Source: Rhodococcus sp. (in: high G+C Gram-positive bacteria) (GTDB taxonomy: Bacteria > Actinomycetota > Actinomycetes > Mycobacteriales > Mycobacteriaceae). From it: a stretch of DNA of 64,000 nucleotides. Positions 17,323 through 26,591 of this stretch are shown piece by piece. Location of the stretch: contig NZ_JAHFVG010000010.1 in the NCBI RefSeq assembly GCF_023264675.1, positions 103,609-167,608 on the forward strand, given 5' to 3'. Position numbers and translations under genes: made by a program. Each line of letters begins with the position of its first letter. The first letter of the stretch is position 1. A model generated the notes under the pieces. It was not told the origin of the DNA and did no database searches. It saw nothing but the letters and a program-made list of their open reading frames with translations.

Positions 17323-18426
17323 ATGGACACCGCGATCACGAAGAACACGGACGAAGATCTCGTACAGATCGTCACACCGGAAGGCAGGCGCACCGAACCG
17401 TCGGAATACAGCCGCATCGTCGCCGACATCACGACCGACAAGCTCCGCGACCTGTACGAGGACTTGGTTGTCGTCCGGCGAATCGATGCCGAAGCAACGG
17501 CACTCCAGCGGCAGGGTGAGCTCGGGCTCTGGGCCCCGTTGCTGGGACAGGAAGCCGCTCAGGTGGGCTCGGCGAGGGCTCTGCACACCGACGACTTCGT
17601 CTTCGCGAGCTACCGCGAACATGGCGTCGCCTACTGCCGGGGTGTCGACCCGACCCAGATGCTGCGGTTCTGGCGTGGATCCACACAATCCGGTTGGGAC
17701 CCGTACGAATACAACATGACGACGCCTGCCATCATCGTCGGCGCGCAGGCGTTGCATGCGACCGGTTACGGGCTGGGAATGAAGTTCGACGGCGTCGAAG
17801 GCGCTGTGATCACGTACTTCGGTGACGGTGCCACGAGCCAGGGCGATATCTCGGAAGCATTCGGCTTCGCCGCGAGCTTCGCGTCACCCGTCGTGTTCTT
17901 CTGCCAGAACAACCAATTCGCCATCTCCGAGCCCGTCACCCTGCAGACTCACACCACCATCGCCGAGCGCGGCCGAGGGTTCGGGATCCCGGCGATTCGC
18001 GTCGACGGTAACGACGTTCTGGCCGTACTCGCTGCGACGAGAATGGCTTTGGCACGTGCCCGCGAAGGGAGCGGCCCGATGCTGATCGAGGCCTACACCT
18101 ACCGCATGGGCCCGCACACCACCTCCGACGATCCCAGTCGTTACCGTCCCGCGGCGCTGGACGACGAGTGGAAGCTCAAGGATCCGATCGACCGTATCGA
18201 GCGCCTTCTCGACAGCGAGGGCGCCATGGACGACGCCTTCCGCGCCCGAGTCAAGGACCGCGCCGACGCTACCGCCGCCGACCTTCGGCGTGGGTGCCTC
18301 GGCACCGTCGAGCCGAGCCCGATGTCGCTGTTCGACAACGTGTATGCCGAACCTCATCCCCTCGTCGACGAAGAACGCACCAACTACGCCGCCTACCTCG
18401 CCGGATTCGAAGGAGTCACGTCATGA
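17323..18426 (+). CDS. bkdA: Branched-chain 2-oxo acid dehydrogenase E1 alpha
   Basis: A 367-residue E1 alpha subunit, the length of mycobacterial BkdA (formerly PdhA). The thiamine diphosphate motif is GDGATSQGDISEAFGFAASF with NN in FCQNNQFAIS. The phosphorylation-loop region YRMGPHTTSDDPSRYR is conserved. With E1 beta it decarboxylates the keto acids of valine, leucine and isoleucine and loads the acyl group onto lipoyl-E2. The ATG at 17323 has GGAGG at proper distance; upstream ATGs at 17230 and 17311 do not. It overlaps bkdB by ATGA and begins a four-gene operon. Confidence 0.92.
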   Translation: MDTAITKNTDEDLVQIVTPEGRRTEPSEYSRIVADITTDKLRDLYEDLVVVRRIDAEATALQRQGELGLWAPLLGQEAAQVGSARALHTDDFVFASYREHGVAYCRGVDPTQMLRFWRGSTQSGWDPYEYNMTTPAIIVGAQALHATGYGLGMKFDGVEGAVITYFGDGATSQGDISEAFGFAASFASPVVFFCQNNQFAISEPVTLQTHTTIAERGRGFGIPAIRVDGNDVLAVLAATRMALARAREGSGPMLIEAYTYRMGPHTTSDDPSRYRPAALDDEWKLKDPIDRIERLLDSEGAMDDAFRARVKDRADATAADLRRGCLGTVEPSPMSLFDNVYAEPHPLVDEERTNYAAYLAGFEGVTS

Positions 18427-19427
18427 CCGCCACGCTCGCAGCACCGACATCGCTCCCTCTGGGCAAGGCGCTCAACGCCGGTCTACGCCGCGCCATGGAA
18501 GACGATCCGAAGGTGATCCTCCTGGGCGAGGACATCGGCAAGCTCGGTGGCGTCTTCCGCATCACCGACGGGCTGCAGAAGGATTTCGGCCCGAACCGTG
18601 TGGTCGACACGCCTCTTGCCGAGTCCGGGATCATCGGCACCGCCGTCGGTCTGGCATTCCGCGGCTACCGGCCGGTGTGCGAGATTCAGTTCGACGGCTT
18701 CATCTACCCGGCCTTCGACCAGATCGTCTCGCAGGTCGCCAAGCTGCACTACCGCACCGGCGGCAACGTCAAGATGCCGATCACCATTCGCGTCCCCTAC
18801 GGCGGCGGAATCGGTGCCGTCGAGCATCATTCGGAGTCGCCCGAGGGATACTTCGCCCAGACCGCCGGCCTGCGAGTGGTCAGCTGCAGCAACGCGGCCG
18901 ACGCCAACGTGATGCTGCGTCAGGCAATTGCCTCCGACGACCCGGTCCTGTTCTTCGAGCCGAAGCGGCGTTACTGGCAGAAGAGCGAGGTCGACGTCAC
19001 CGCGTCGATCGACGACGCGTATCCGCTGCACAAGGCACGCGTCGTGCGCGCCGGCACGGACGCCACCATCGTCGCGTACGGCCCGCTGGTCACGACGGCG
19101 CTGCAGGCGGCCGATATCGCTGCCGCCGAGGGGCGTTCGCTCGAGGTCGTGGATCTGCGCTCGCTGTCTCCCCTCGATATGGAGACAATTTCCGCCTCCG
19201 TCCGCAAGACCGGCCGACTCGTCATCACCCACGAGGCGGCGACGTTCATGGGTATCGGCGCCGAAATTGCAGCGCGTGTCCAGGAACAGTGCTTCTACAG
19301 CCTCGAAGCGCCGGTTCAACGCGTCGGCGGCTTCACCACGCCGTACCCCGCCGCCAAGCTGGAGGAATTCTTCCTCCCGGACGCCGACCGAATTCTCGAC
19401 GCAGTCGACAGGAGTTTCTCGGCATGA
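18423..19427 (+). CDS. bkdB: Branched-chain 2-oxo acid dehydrogenase E1 beta
   Basis: A 334-residue transketolase-like subunit. ILLGEDIGKLGGVFRITDGL holds the Glu that contacts thiamine diphosphate, and DTPLAESGIIGTAVGLAFRG and GAVEHHSESPEGYFAQTAGL line the active site. The partner of bkdA in the heterotetrameric E1. Starts with ATGA overlapping bkdA and ends overlapping the E2 gene in the same way, so stoichiometric coupled synthesis is likely. Confidence 0.93.
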   Translation: MTATLAAPTSLPLGKALNAGLRRAMEDDPKVILLGEDIGKLGGVFRITDGLQKDFGPNRVVDTPLAESGIIGTAVGLAFRGYRPVCEIQFDGFIYPAFDQIVSQVAKLHYRTGGNVKMPITIRVPYGGGIGAVEHHSESPEGYFAQTAGLRVVSCSNAADANVMLRQAIASDDPVLFFEPKRRYWQKSEVDVTASIDDAYPLHKARVVRAGTDATIVAYGPLVTTALQAADIAAAEGRSLEVVDLRSLSPLDMETISASVRKTGRLVITHEAATFMGIGAEIAARVQEQCFYSLEAPVQRVGGFTTPYPAAKLEEFFLPDADRILDAVDRSFSA

Positions 19428-20671
19428 CGAAGAGCTTTCTCCTTCCCGATCTCGGGGAAGGACTCACCGAAGCCGAACTGATCACCTGGCTGGTCAAGGT
19501 AGGCGACACCATCGAGCTCAATCAGGTGATCGCCGAGGTCGAAACCGCCAAGGCGTCGGTGGAACTGCCGTCGCCGTATGCCGGTGTCGTCACCGCCCTG
19601 CGGGCCGAAGAAGGTACGACGGTCGAGGTCGGAACCGCGATCATCGACATCGCCGACGGCTCCGAGGACGTTCCGATCCAGGAGCCGGCCCAGAAGGAAG
19701 AGCGCGTGCCCGTCCTCGTCGGCTACGGCGTCGCAGGGGAGGGTCCGAGTCGCCGGGGCAACCGACGGCCTGCTGGTCCCACGTCGGTGAAGCAGACTTC
19801 GGACAAGCCCCTCGCCTCTCCGCCGGTGCGATTCGTCGCCCGTCAGGAAGGCATCGACCTCGGCGATGTCCCGGCCAGTGGTTCCCACGGAGAAGTGACG
19901 CGCGAGGATGTCGCGTCGTACCTTGCTCGCGTAGAGGAGCCGGCCGAGCCCGTCGTTCAGGTCGGAAGCAAGAACGAGACCCGCACGCCGATCAAGGGTG
20001 TCCGCAAGCACACGGCGGCTGCCATGGTGGCGAGTGCGTTCACCGCACCCCACGTCACAGAGTTCATCACCGTCGACGTGACACCTTCGGTGGAGTTGCT
20101 GGAGAAGTTGAAGGGCAGCAAGCATTTCCGCGACATCAAGCTGACCCCGCTCGCCCTCGTCGCCAAGGCAGTTCTGGTGGCGGTGCGATCGAACCCGAGC
20201 CTCAATTCGGAGTGGGACGAGGCGAATCAGGAGATCGTCACCAAGGGCTACGTCAACCTCGGGATCGCCGCAGCGACACCCCGCGGATTGATGGTGCCGA
20301 ACATCAAGGACGCCCACACGCTCGGACTGAAAGATCTTGCGCAGTCGCTCGTCGAACTGACGGCGACCGCCAAGGAAGGCAAGACCGGACCCGCCGATCT
20401 GGCCGACGGCACCATCACGATCACCAATGTCGGTGTGTTCGGGGTGGATTCGGGTACGCCGATTCTGAACCCGGGTGAAGCGGCGATCCTGTGCTTCGGA
20501 GCGATCAGGCGCCAACCATGGGAGTTCGAGGGCGAGATCGCACTGCGTTCGGTGACGACTCTGAGCCTGTCGTTCGATCATCGTCTCGTCGACGGTGAGC
20601 AAGGGTCGAGGTTCCTGGCCGATATCGCGTCGATGCTCGCCGATCCGCTCAACCTGGTGGCCCTGTCGTGA
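19424..20671 (+). CDS. bkdC: Branched-chain acyltransferase E2 with one lipoyl domain
   Basis: A 415-residue dihydrolipoyl acyltransferase. Residues 2-78 form a single lipoyl domain with the modified lysine in ETAKASVELPS (K43). A flexible linker follows, then a subunit-binding domain at about 130-165 (PVRFVARQEGIDLGDVPASG), and the catalytic domain with DHRLVDGEQGSRFLADI (HxxxDG) near the C-terminus. It passes acyl groups from E1 to CoA, giving isobutyryl-, isovaleryl- or 2-methylbutyryl-CoA. Overlaps both neighbours by four bases. Confidence 0.93.
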   Translation: MTKSFLLPDLGEGLTEAELITWLVKVGDTIELNQVIAEVETAKASVELPSPYAGVVTALRAEEGTTVEVGTAIIDIADGSEDVPIQEPAQKEERVPVLVGYGVAGEGPSRRGNRRPAGPTSVKQTSDKPLASPPVRFVARQEGIDLGDVPASGSHGEVTREDVASYLARVEEPAEPVVQVGSKNETRTPIKGVRKHTAAAMVASAFTAPHVTEFITVDVTPSVELLEKLKGSKHFRDIKLTPLALVAKAVLVAVRSNPSLNSEWDEANQEIVTKGYVNLGIAAATPRGLMVPNIKDAHTLGLKDLAQSLVELTATAKEGKTGPADLADGTITITNVGVFGVDSGTPILNPGEAAILCFGAIRRQPWEFEGEIALRSVTTLSLSFDHRLVDGEQGSRFLADIASMLADPLNLVALS

Positions 20672-22026
20672 ATGATGCTGTCGTGAGCGACGTAGTAATC
20701 CTGGGCGGCGGATCCGGGGGCTATGCGGCTGCGTTCCGCGCAGCCCAGCTGGGAATGTCCGTCACGCTGATCGAGAAGGACAAGGTCGGCGGTACGTGCC
20801 TGCACCGCGGGTGCATCCCGACCAAGGCACTGCTTCATGCCGCGGAGGTGGCCGATACCGCTCGCGAGAGTTCCGCCGTCGGTGTGAAGGCGTCGTTCGA
20901 CGGCATCGACATCGCCGGAGTCCATGCGTACAAAGACGGAGTCGTTGCCAAGCTGTACAAGGGCTTGCAAGGGCTGGTGTCGGCACACAAGATCGAACTG
21001 GTCTCCGGTGCCGGGCGATACGTCGGGGACAAGACCGTCGAGGTCGACGGCCGCCGGATCACCGGGAAGTCGGTGATACTCGCGACCGGGTCGTACTCGA
21101 AGGTGTTACCGGGGATCGACCTCGGCCCGCGAGTGCTCACCAGCGATCAGGCTCTGACCTTGGACAGCGTGCCGACGAGGGCGATCGTGCTCGGCGGCGG
21201 CGTCATCGGCGTCGAATTCGCCAGTGTGTGGGCCTCGTTCGGCGCGGACGTCACCATCGTAGAAGCTCTCCCGAGACTCGTTGCTGCCGAAGACGAATGG
21301 GCGTCGAAGCAGTTGACCCGCGCGTTCAAGAAGCGCGGAATCACCGCGAAGACGTCGTCGCCGTTCACCGGTGTGAAAGAAACACCCGACGGTGTCACGG
21401 TGACGCTGGAATCCGGCGAAACGCTCGACGCCGATGTGCTTCTCGTTGCGGTCGGGCGGGGTCCGAACACCTCGGATCTCGGTGAGATCTCGCTGGATTC
21501 CGGGTTCGTCGCCGTGGACGCCACGTTGCAGACCACTGAACCCGGGGTCTATGCCGTCGGCGACATCGTTCGAGGGCCTCAGCTCGCGCACCGGGGATTC
21601 CAGCAGGGAATCTTCGTGGCCGAACAGATCGCCGGCCTGAGCCCGAAAGCGGTTCCCGACTCCGGTATTCCGCGCGTGACCTACTCGAACCCGGAGATCG
21701 CGTCGGTCGGGCTGACCGAAGCCCAGGCCGTCGAGCAGCATGGTTCGGCCGACACTGTCGTCTACGATCTCGCGGGCAACGGCAAGAGTCAGATCCTCGG
21801 AGCGTCGGGCGGAGTGAAGCTCGTGCGGGCGGGAGGCGCGGTCGTCGGGATCCACATGGTCGGCGCCCGTGTCGGCGAGCTGATCGGTGAAGCCCAGCTC
21901 GTCGTCAACTGGGGTGCGTACCCCGAAGAGGTCGCGCATCTCATCCACGCGCACCCGACGCAGTCCGAGGCGTTCGGTGAGGCGCACCTCGCGCTCGCCG
22001 GGAAGCCTTTGCATTCCCACGGCTGA
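20668..22026 (+). CDS. lpd: Dihydrolipoamide dehydrogenase E3
   Basis: A 452-residue flavoprotein disulfide reductase. The FAD motif is VVILGGGSGGYAAAFRAAQLG, the redox disulfide is GGTCLHRGCIP (C44, C49), the NAD motif is IVLGGGVIGVEFASVWASFG, and the C-terminal HAHPTQSEAFGEAH holds the catalytic His-Glu pair. It reoxidises lipoyl-E2 using NAD. The GTG start overlaps the E2 stop (GTGA). This may be a complex-specific E3; the main housekeeping lpd is presumably elsewhere. Confidence 0.93.
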   Translation: MNDAVVSDVVILGGGSGGYAAAFRAAQLGMSVTLIEKDKVGGTCLHRGCIPTKALLHAAEVADTARESSAVGVKASFDGIDIAGVHAYKDGVVAKLYKGLQGLVSAHKIELVSGAGRYVGDKTVEVDGRRITGKSVILATGSYSKVLPGIDLGPRVLTSDQALTLDSVPTRAIVLGGGVIGVEFASVWASFGADVTIVEALPRLVAAEDEWASKQLTRAFKKRGITAKTSSPFTGVKETPDGVTVTLESGETLDADVLLVAVGRGPNTSDLGEISLDSGFVAVDATLQTTEPGVYAVGDIVRGPQLAHRGFQQGIFVAEQIAGLSPKAVPDSGIPRVTYSNPEIASVGLTEAQAVEQHGSADTVVYDLAGNGKSQILGASGGVKLVRAGGAVVGIHMVGARVGELIGEAQLVVNWGAYPEEVAHLIHAHPTQSEAFGEAHLALAGKPLHSHG

Positions 22027-22045
22027 GAGGGCTTCCCCACCGCAC

Positions 22046-22112
22046 AAAAGCACGTGCGTTTGCGTATACCGACGGGCGACTACCCCGCCCCCACGCAAAC
22101 GCACGTGCTTTT
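22046..22112. terminator. Long hairpin after the bkd operon
   Basis: Perfect 20-base arms, AAAAGCACGTGCGTTTGCGT at 22046-22065 and its complement at 22093-22112, enclose a 27-base loop that can itself pair (GGGCG/CGCCC). The right arm runs into TTTTT, so it looks like a strong intrinsic terminator, 20 bases past the lpd stop. The remainder up to 22246 shows nothing I can name apart from likely promoter sequence for the next operon. Confidence 0.85.
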
Positions 22113-22246
22113 TGCGTCGGCGGATCTCCAAACGTCTGTTACGCCCGTGAAAACTCTCCCGATCCCCGGCTCGAGTACGTAAATCTACGGACGTGCCCAT
22201 AGGCCCTTCGTTCCTACTGTTCTGCCATCGCATCAATCACGGTGCA

Positions 22247-22266
22247 GCTCACCTTCCGAGGTGAGC
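22247..22266 (+). promoter_or_regulatory. Leader hairpin or operator before the SDR-Eut operon
   Basis: GCTCACCT, loop TCCG, AGGTGAGC is a perfect 8-bp inverted repeat 21 bases before the first start codon. In RNA it makes a stable tetraloop hairpin just upstream of the AGGAGG; in DNA it could be a small operator. Which applies cannot be told from the sequence. Confidence 0.5.
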
Positions 22267-22287
22267 AGGAGCAGAAGAGGAGGCATG

Positions 22288-23004
22288 ATGGGACGTCTGT
22301 CCGGATCAGTGGCCATCGTGACCGGCGCTGCAGGCGGTATCGGGCTGGGCATCGCCGAACGATTCGCACTCGAGGGCGCCACCGTCGTCGCGACCGACGT
22401 ACAGCCGGTGACCAGGGACAGCGCAGTCGCCCTCCGCGCGCACGACGTCACCGACGCCCACCAGTGGGCCGCTCTCGTCGCCGACGCGATCGCCGCCCAC
22501 GGCAAGGTCGACATCCTCGTCAACAATGCGGGTGTCGCCGGGTACCACGACATCGTCGACACTTCGCTCGACGAGTGGCAGCGGATCGTCGCCATCAATC
22601 AGACCGGCGTCCTGTTCGGTATGCAGTCGGTGATTCCGGCGATGCGAGCCAACGGCGCCGGGTCGATCGTCAACATCGCTTCGATCTGTGGTTCGACGGC
22701 GGTGCCCGGCGTTGCCGCGTACCACGCCAGCAAGGGCGCTGTCATCACGATGACGAAGAACGCTGCGGTCAGCTATGCCAAGGACGGCATCAGAGCCAAC
22801 GCCATTCTGCCCGGCTGGATCAAAACGCCGATGACGGTGGGCCAGACCGACGAGTTGAACGCCCGCTATCTGGATGCAACCCCGCTCGGCCACGGTGCCG
22901 ATCCGGAGGACATCGCCTGGGGTGCTGTGTATCTCGCGTCGAGGGAGTCGGCATTCGTCACCGGGGTCGAGCTTCCCATCGACGGCGGATACCTCGCGCA
23001 ATGA
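22288..23004 (+). CDS. Short-chain dehydrogenase/reductase (first of tandem pair)
   Basis: A 238-residue classical SDR: TGAAGGIGLGIAERFALEG (NAD motif), ILVNNAGVAG, Ser in NIASICG, and YHASK. AGGAGG stands just before two ATGs (22285, 22288); the second gives the better spacing. It heads an operon of nine genes running to EutC with gaps of at most 36 bases. Its substrate is not evident; an alcohol or hydroxyl of the imported compound is a reasonable guess. The following gene is a paralogue with the same layout. Confidence 0.88.
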   Translation: MGRLSGSVAIVTGAAGGIGLGIAERFALEGATVVATDVQPVTRDSAVALRAHDVTDAHQWAALVADAIAAHGKVDILVNNAGVAGYHDIVDTSLDEWQRIVAINQTGVLFGMQSVIPAMRANGAGSIVNIASICGSTAVPGVAAYHASKGAVITMTKNAAVSYAKDGIRANAILPGWIKTPMTVGQTDELNARYLDATPLGHGADPEDIAWGAVYLASRESAFVTGVELPIDGGYLAQ

Positions 23005-23035
23005 CCGCCACTTCGAAGAGAGAGAACATCCAGTC

Positions 23036-23755
23036 ATGAACAGGTTGGAAGGCAAAGTCGCACTGGTCACCGGTGCGCAGCAAGGAATCGGCCGCGCGAC
23101 GGCGGAGGCCTTCGTGGCAGAAGGTGCCGTTGTGTACGCCGCCGATCTGACCGCGGGGTTCGACGAGATCTCCGGCGCACGCCCGATCGCGCTCGACGTC
23201 TCGCAGGAGAACGCATGGGCGGCCGCGGTCGAGGCGATCCTGGCCGAGCACGGACACCTCGACGTTCTGGTCAACAACGCGGGCGTCATCGCGTACTCCG
23301 GAATCGAAGAGATCGGAATCGAGGAGTGGAACCGCGTCATCGGTGTGGATCAGACCGGTGTGTGGCTTGGAATGCGGTCGGTGGTTCCGTCGATGATCGA
23401 GCACGGCGGCGGCTCCATCATCAACCTGTCCTCGGCGTGGGGTGTGGTCGGAGGCGTCGGAGTCGCGGCCTATCAGGCAGCGAAGGGCGCCGTTCGCTCG
23501 ATGACACGAAACGCTGCGATCACGTACGCGCAGCAAGGTGTGCGCGTCAATTCGATTGTGCCCGGGTGGATCAGAACCCCGTTGGCCGAGGCGCAGGATC
23601 CCGAGATCAATGCGCGAGTCATCGGAGGAACACCCATGGGTCGCGGGGCCGAACCGAGCGAAATCGCCTACGGATGCGTCTACCTCGCGAGCGACGAGTC
23701 GTCGTACGTGACCGGTACCGACTTGGTCATCGACGGCGGATTGTTGGCTCGCTGA
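23036..23755 (+). CDS. Short-chain dehydrogenase/reductase (second of tandem pair)
   Basis: A 239-residue SDR with VTGAQQGIGRATAEAFVAEG, VLVNNAGVIAYSG, Ser in NLSSAWG, and YQAAK. It follows its paralogue by 31 bases. The two share the C-terminal layout (PGWI[KR]TP, then GRGAEPSEIAYGCVYLASDE here), which indicates a tandem duplication followed by divergence. They may act as a heteromeric pair or on successive substrates. The ATG at 23036 follows AGAGAG. Confidence 0.88.
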   Translation: MNRLEGKVALVTGAQQGIGRATAEAFVAEGAVVYAADLTAGFDEISGARPIALDVSQENAWAAAVEAILAEHGHLDVLVNNAGVIAYSGIEEIGIEEWNRVIGVDQTGVWLGMRSVVPSMIEHGGGSIINLSSAWGVVGGVGVAAYQAAKGAVRSMTRNAAITYAQQGVRVNSIVPGWIRTPLAEAQDPEINARVIGGTPMGRGAEPSEIAYGCVYLASDESSYVTGTDLVIDGGLLAR

Positions 23756-23779
23756 CATGAACCAGAGAAGGAGTAACCG

Positions 23780-24673
23780 ATGAGCAGGACCGTCACCGTG
23801 TCCGCGGTGCAATTCGAGATGCGTGAACTGGGTGGATTCGACGATTTCGCAGCTCAGGTGCGAGGTTTGATCGAGCGGACGGACGGCAGCGACATCGTCG
23901 TCTTCCCCGAGCTCGTGACCGAGCCGTTGTTCACCACGAAGCCAGGGTGGCAATCCGATCCGATTTCGGAACTGGGACGCATTTCCGAGTACACCGACGA
24001 CTACCGCGCCCTGTTCTCGGATCTTGCACGCACTCGCGGCCAGAACATTCTGGCTGGAACACATTTGGTACGCATCGAGGACAATCTGCTCAACACAGCG
24101 TTCCTGTTCACGGCCGACGGCACCGAATATCGGCACGAGAAGACTCACATCTTCCCGGCCGAAGCAGATTGGGGTACCGGCGAAGGCAACGTGCTCGAAC
24201 CGATCGACCTCGGCGTCGCCACCGTCGGAATCGCCGTCTGCTACGAGGCCGAGATACCCGAGGTCAGCACGGTTCTGTCCCGCCGCGGGGCTGAATTGCT
24301 TCTCGTACCGTCGTACACGTTCACCGAAGCAGGCTTCTACCGCGTGCGCAATACCGCGGCGGCGCGCTGTATCGAAAATCAGGTCTACGCGGTGCACGCA
24401 CCGATCGCCGGGTTTGCCGGTGCTCCGCTGTCGCCGGGGTGGGCACGAGCGTCGATCCTGAGCCCCTGCGATCTGGACTTTCCCGCGAACGGTGTTGTGG
24501 TCGAGGCAAAGACGAATGTCGAGGACGTCATCACCGCGACGCTTGATCTCGATCTGCTGGCCGAGAATCGCAAGACCGGCGCCGCAACCACGTTCTACGA
24601 CCGTCAGCGTCGCACGCCGCTGTACCGCAGTTTTGCCGATGACCTACTCCCCGAATCCAAGGAGATGGCGTAA
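23780..24673 (+). CDS. Nitrilase-superfamily amidohydrolase
   Basis: A 297-residue carbon-nitrogen hydrolase with the Glu-Lys-Cys triad in order: FPELVTEP (E44), HEKTHIFP (K121) and IAVCYEAEIPE (C154). The CYEAE context, rather than CWEN, indicates an amidase or carbamoylase more than a true nitrilase. AAGGAG precedes the ATG by seven bases. The gene ends with TAATG overlapping the deacetylase, so both hydrolases are made together. Cleavage of an amide ahead of ethanolamine ammonia-lyase would fit, for instance on an N-acyl amino alcohol; that is inference. Confidence 0.88.
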   Translation: MSRTVTVSAVQFEMRELGGFDDFAAQVRGLIERTDGSDIVVFPELVTEPLFTTKPGWQSDPISELGRISEYTDDYRALFSDLARTRGQNILAGTHLVRIEDNLLNTAFLFTADGTEYRHEKTHIFPAEADWGTGEGNVLEPIDLGVATVGIAVCYEAEIPEVSTVLSRRGAELLLVPSYTFTEAGFYRVRNTAAARCIENQVYAVHAPIAGFAGAPLSPGWARASILSPCDLDFPANGVVVEAKTNVEDVITATLDLDLLAENRKTGAATTFYDRQRRTPLYRSFADDLLPESKEMA

Positions 24674-25515
24674 TGCCACTGAATCTGCCCGAAGGCAAGA
24701 AGATCGCCGTCAATATCGGCTGCGATTTCGACGCACACAGCGTCTGGATGGGAACGTTCGGCAAGACCAGTCCGAGCTACCTCTCGCGCGGTGAATTCTG
24801 CGCCGAGGTCGGAGTTCCGCGGATGCTCTCACTGTTCGATCGCTACAACATCGCGGGGACCTGGTGTACACCAACGCATTCGATGGAGACCTTCCCCGAA
24901 GCGTTTCGGAAGATCGTCGACGCGGGCCAGGAAGTCGCTGCGCACGGCTGCTACCACGAGTCGGTACCGTCTCTCGACCACGACACCGAACGACGCCTGA
25001 TGGACAAGACTCTGACGCTGCACGAGAAGTACGTCGGCAAGCGACCACGCGGATACCGTTCGCCGGCCTGGGACTTCACCGAGAACACGCTGTCGATCCT
25101 CGAAGACAGTGGATTCGAATGGGATTCGTCGTTGATGGGCCGCGACTTCGAGCCGTACCACCCGCGACCGGTCGAGGTGCGCTGGGAAGAAGGCAGCATT
25201 CTCGGTGCTCCGTCGCCGATCCTCGAGTTCCCCGTGTCGTGGTTCCTCGACGACTTCCCGGCTGCCGAGTACATCCCGGGGGTCAACCAAGGGTTCGAAT
25301 CGACAGCATCGATGTACGAGCGCTGGAAAGACCACTTCGACTACTGCTACGACAACGTGCCGAACGGGGTCATGGCATTGACCGTGCACCCGCAAACCAT
25401 TGCACGAGCACACCACATCATCATGTTCGACAAACTCCTGGATTACATGTCCGGCCACGACGGTGTCTGGTTCGCCTCCCTCAGCGACATCTACGACACG
25501 TGGACCGAGAACTGA
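24673..25515 (+). CDS. NodB-type polysaccharide deacetylase family protein
   Basis: A 280-residue NodB-homology protein without a signal peptide. Motif 1 is GCDFDAHS (D18 and D20), motif 2 is AAHGCYHES (H91, H95), and GYRSPAWDFTENTL is motif 3. The DxD form and the helix-rich insert resemble the HpPgdA and allantoinase-like PuuE branch, whose members hydrolyse amides or imides in the cytoplasm. So the substrate need not be a polysaccharide. Overlaps the amidase stop by one base (TAATG). Confidence 0.87.
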   Translation: MPLNLPEGKKIAVNIGCDFDAHSVWMGTFGKTSPSYLSRGEFCAEVGVPRMLSLFDRYNIAGTWCTPTHSMETFPEAFRKIVDAGQEVAAHGCYHESVPSLDHDTERRLMDKTLTLHEKYVGKRPRGYRSPAWDFTENTLSILEDSGFEWDSSLMGRDFEPYHPRPVEVRWEEGSILGAPSPILEFPVSWFLDDFPAAEYIPGVNQGFESTASMYERWKDHFDYCYDNVPNGVMALTVHPQTIARAHHIIMFDKLLDYMSGHDGVWFASLSDIYDTWTEN

Positions 25516-25551
25516 CGTTCCCTCCTCTCCGCTTCGAACCCTAGGATCATC

Positions 25552-26580
25552 ATGAGAATTCGCACCATGAGTATTGCTGCCGCGGCAGCAATACTGACCG
25601 TCCTGCCCGCCTGTTCGGTGGACGCCGTCGCCGACTCGCCCAGTGAGGGCCGCGAACAGACGGTCCCCACTGTCGAATCTGCCTCCGATCTGAAGATTGC
25701 ATACTTCTCCGCCGGTGCCAGCAATGCATACCTGCAGGCCTCGATCGACGAGGCGAAGAAGACCGCCGACGAACTCGGTGCACAGCTGGACGTCTTCGAC
25801 GGACAGTTCAACGCCCAGACGCAGTTCGATCAGATGCAGAACGCCATCACCAGCGGCAAGTACAACGCGTTCGCTGTCGAACCGAACGACGGAAACCTCG
25901 TGTGCAACATGCTGACCCAGCAGGCGCCGGAGAAGAACATCATCGTCTCGGTCTTCAATCTCCCGATCTGCGGTCGTGCGACCAACAGCGGCGAGGAGAC
26001 CTGGGAGCCGGGCACGGTCAACTACGTCGGTGGACAGACCCTCGACGTGTACGAAGCGTGGGTGGAGAAGGTCAAAGCCGACCACCCCGACGGCGCGAAG
26101 ATCGCACTCATCTCCGGGCCCGACCTGAATGCCAACACGCTGTGCTTCTTCGACGCAGCCAAGGCATTCGACGGAGACGGCCGATACGAGGTCGTGTCCA
26201 AGCAGACGACGGATTACACCACTCCCAAGGGCTTCCAGGCCGCGCAGACAATTCTGCAGGCCAACCCTGACTTGGACGTCGTGATGTCGAACTTCTCCGG
26301 CATGACTCGCGGAGTGGTGCAAGCAACCGCCGGGCGTGATGTGTCGGTGTACGACTTCGGCGGCGACCAGTGGGCCCTCGACAACGTCGAGGCCGGCGCG
26401 ATCACCTCGAGTGTCATGATGCTTCCACGCCTCGAAACCCGCCTGGCTATCGAAGGCCTCGCGGACACCGTCGAGAAGCGGGATACAGCCCGATTCGTCG
26501 ATCTGTCCACCTCGGATTCACTTCCGGGCACGCCGTTCGCCGAGCGAAGCAACGTCGCCGACTTCACCGCCGAGTACTAG
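25552..26580 (+). CDS. Sugar-type ABC transporter substrate-binding lipoprotein
   Basis: A 342-residue ribose/galactose-type binding protein. The signal MRIRTMSIAAAAAILT leads to the lipobox VLPAC, so the mature protein is anchored at the outer face of the membrane. The first domain begins DLKIAYFSAGASNAYLQASI, typical of the Peripla_BP_4 family. It delivers the ligand to the ATPase and permease encoded next. AGGATC lies before the ATG at 25552. Although the family is called sugar-binding, members also carry AI-2, xanthosine and amines; here an amino alcohol or its conjugate is suggested by EutBC. Confidence 0.9.
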   Translation: MRIRTMSIAAAAAILTVLPACSVDAVADSPSEGREQTVPTVESASDLKIAYFSAGASNAYLQASIDEAKKTADELGAQLDVFDGQFNAQTQFDQMQNAITSGKYNAFAVEPNDGNLVCNMLTQQAPEKNIIVSVFNLPICGRATNSGEETWEPGTVNYVGGQTLDVYEAWVEKVKADHPDGAKIALISGPDLNANTLCFFDAAKAFDGDGRYEVVSKQTTDYTTPKGFQAAQTILQANPDLDVVMSNFSGMTRGVVQATAGRDVSVYDFGGDQWALDNVEAGAITSSVMMLPRLETRLAIEGLADTVEKRDTARFVDLSTSDSLPGTPFAERSNVADFTAEY

Positions 26581-26591
26581 AGGGCATCGGG

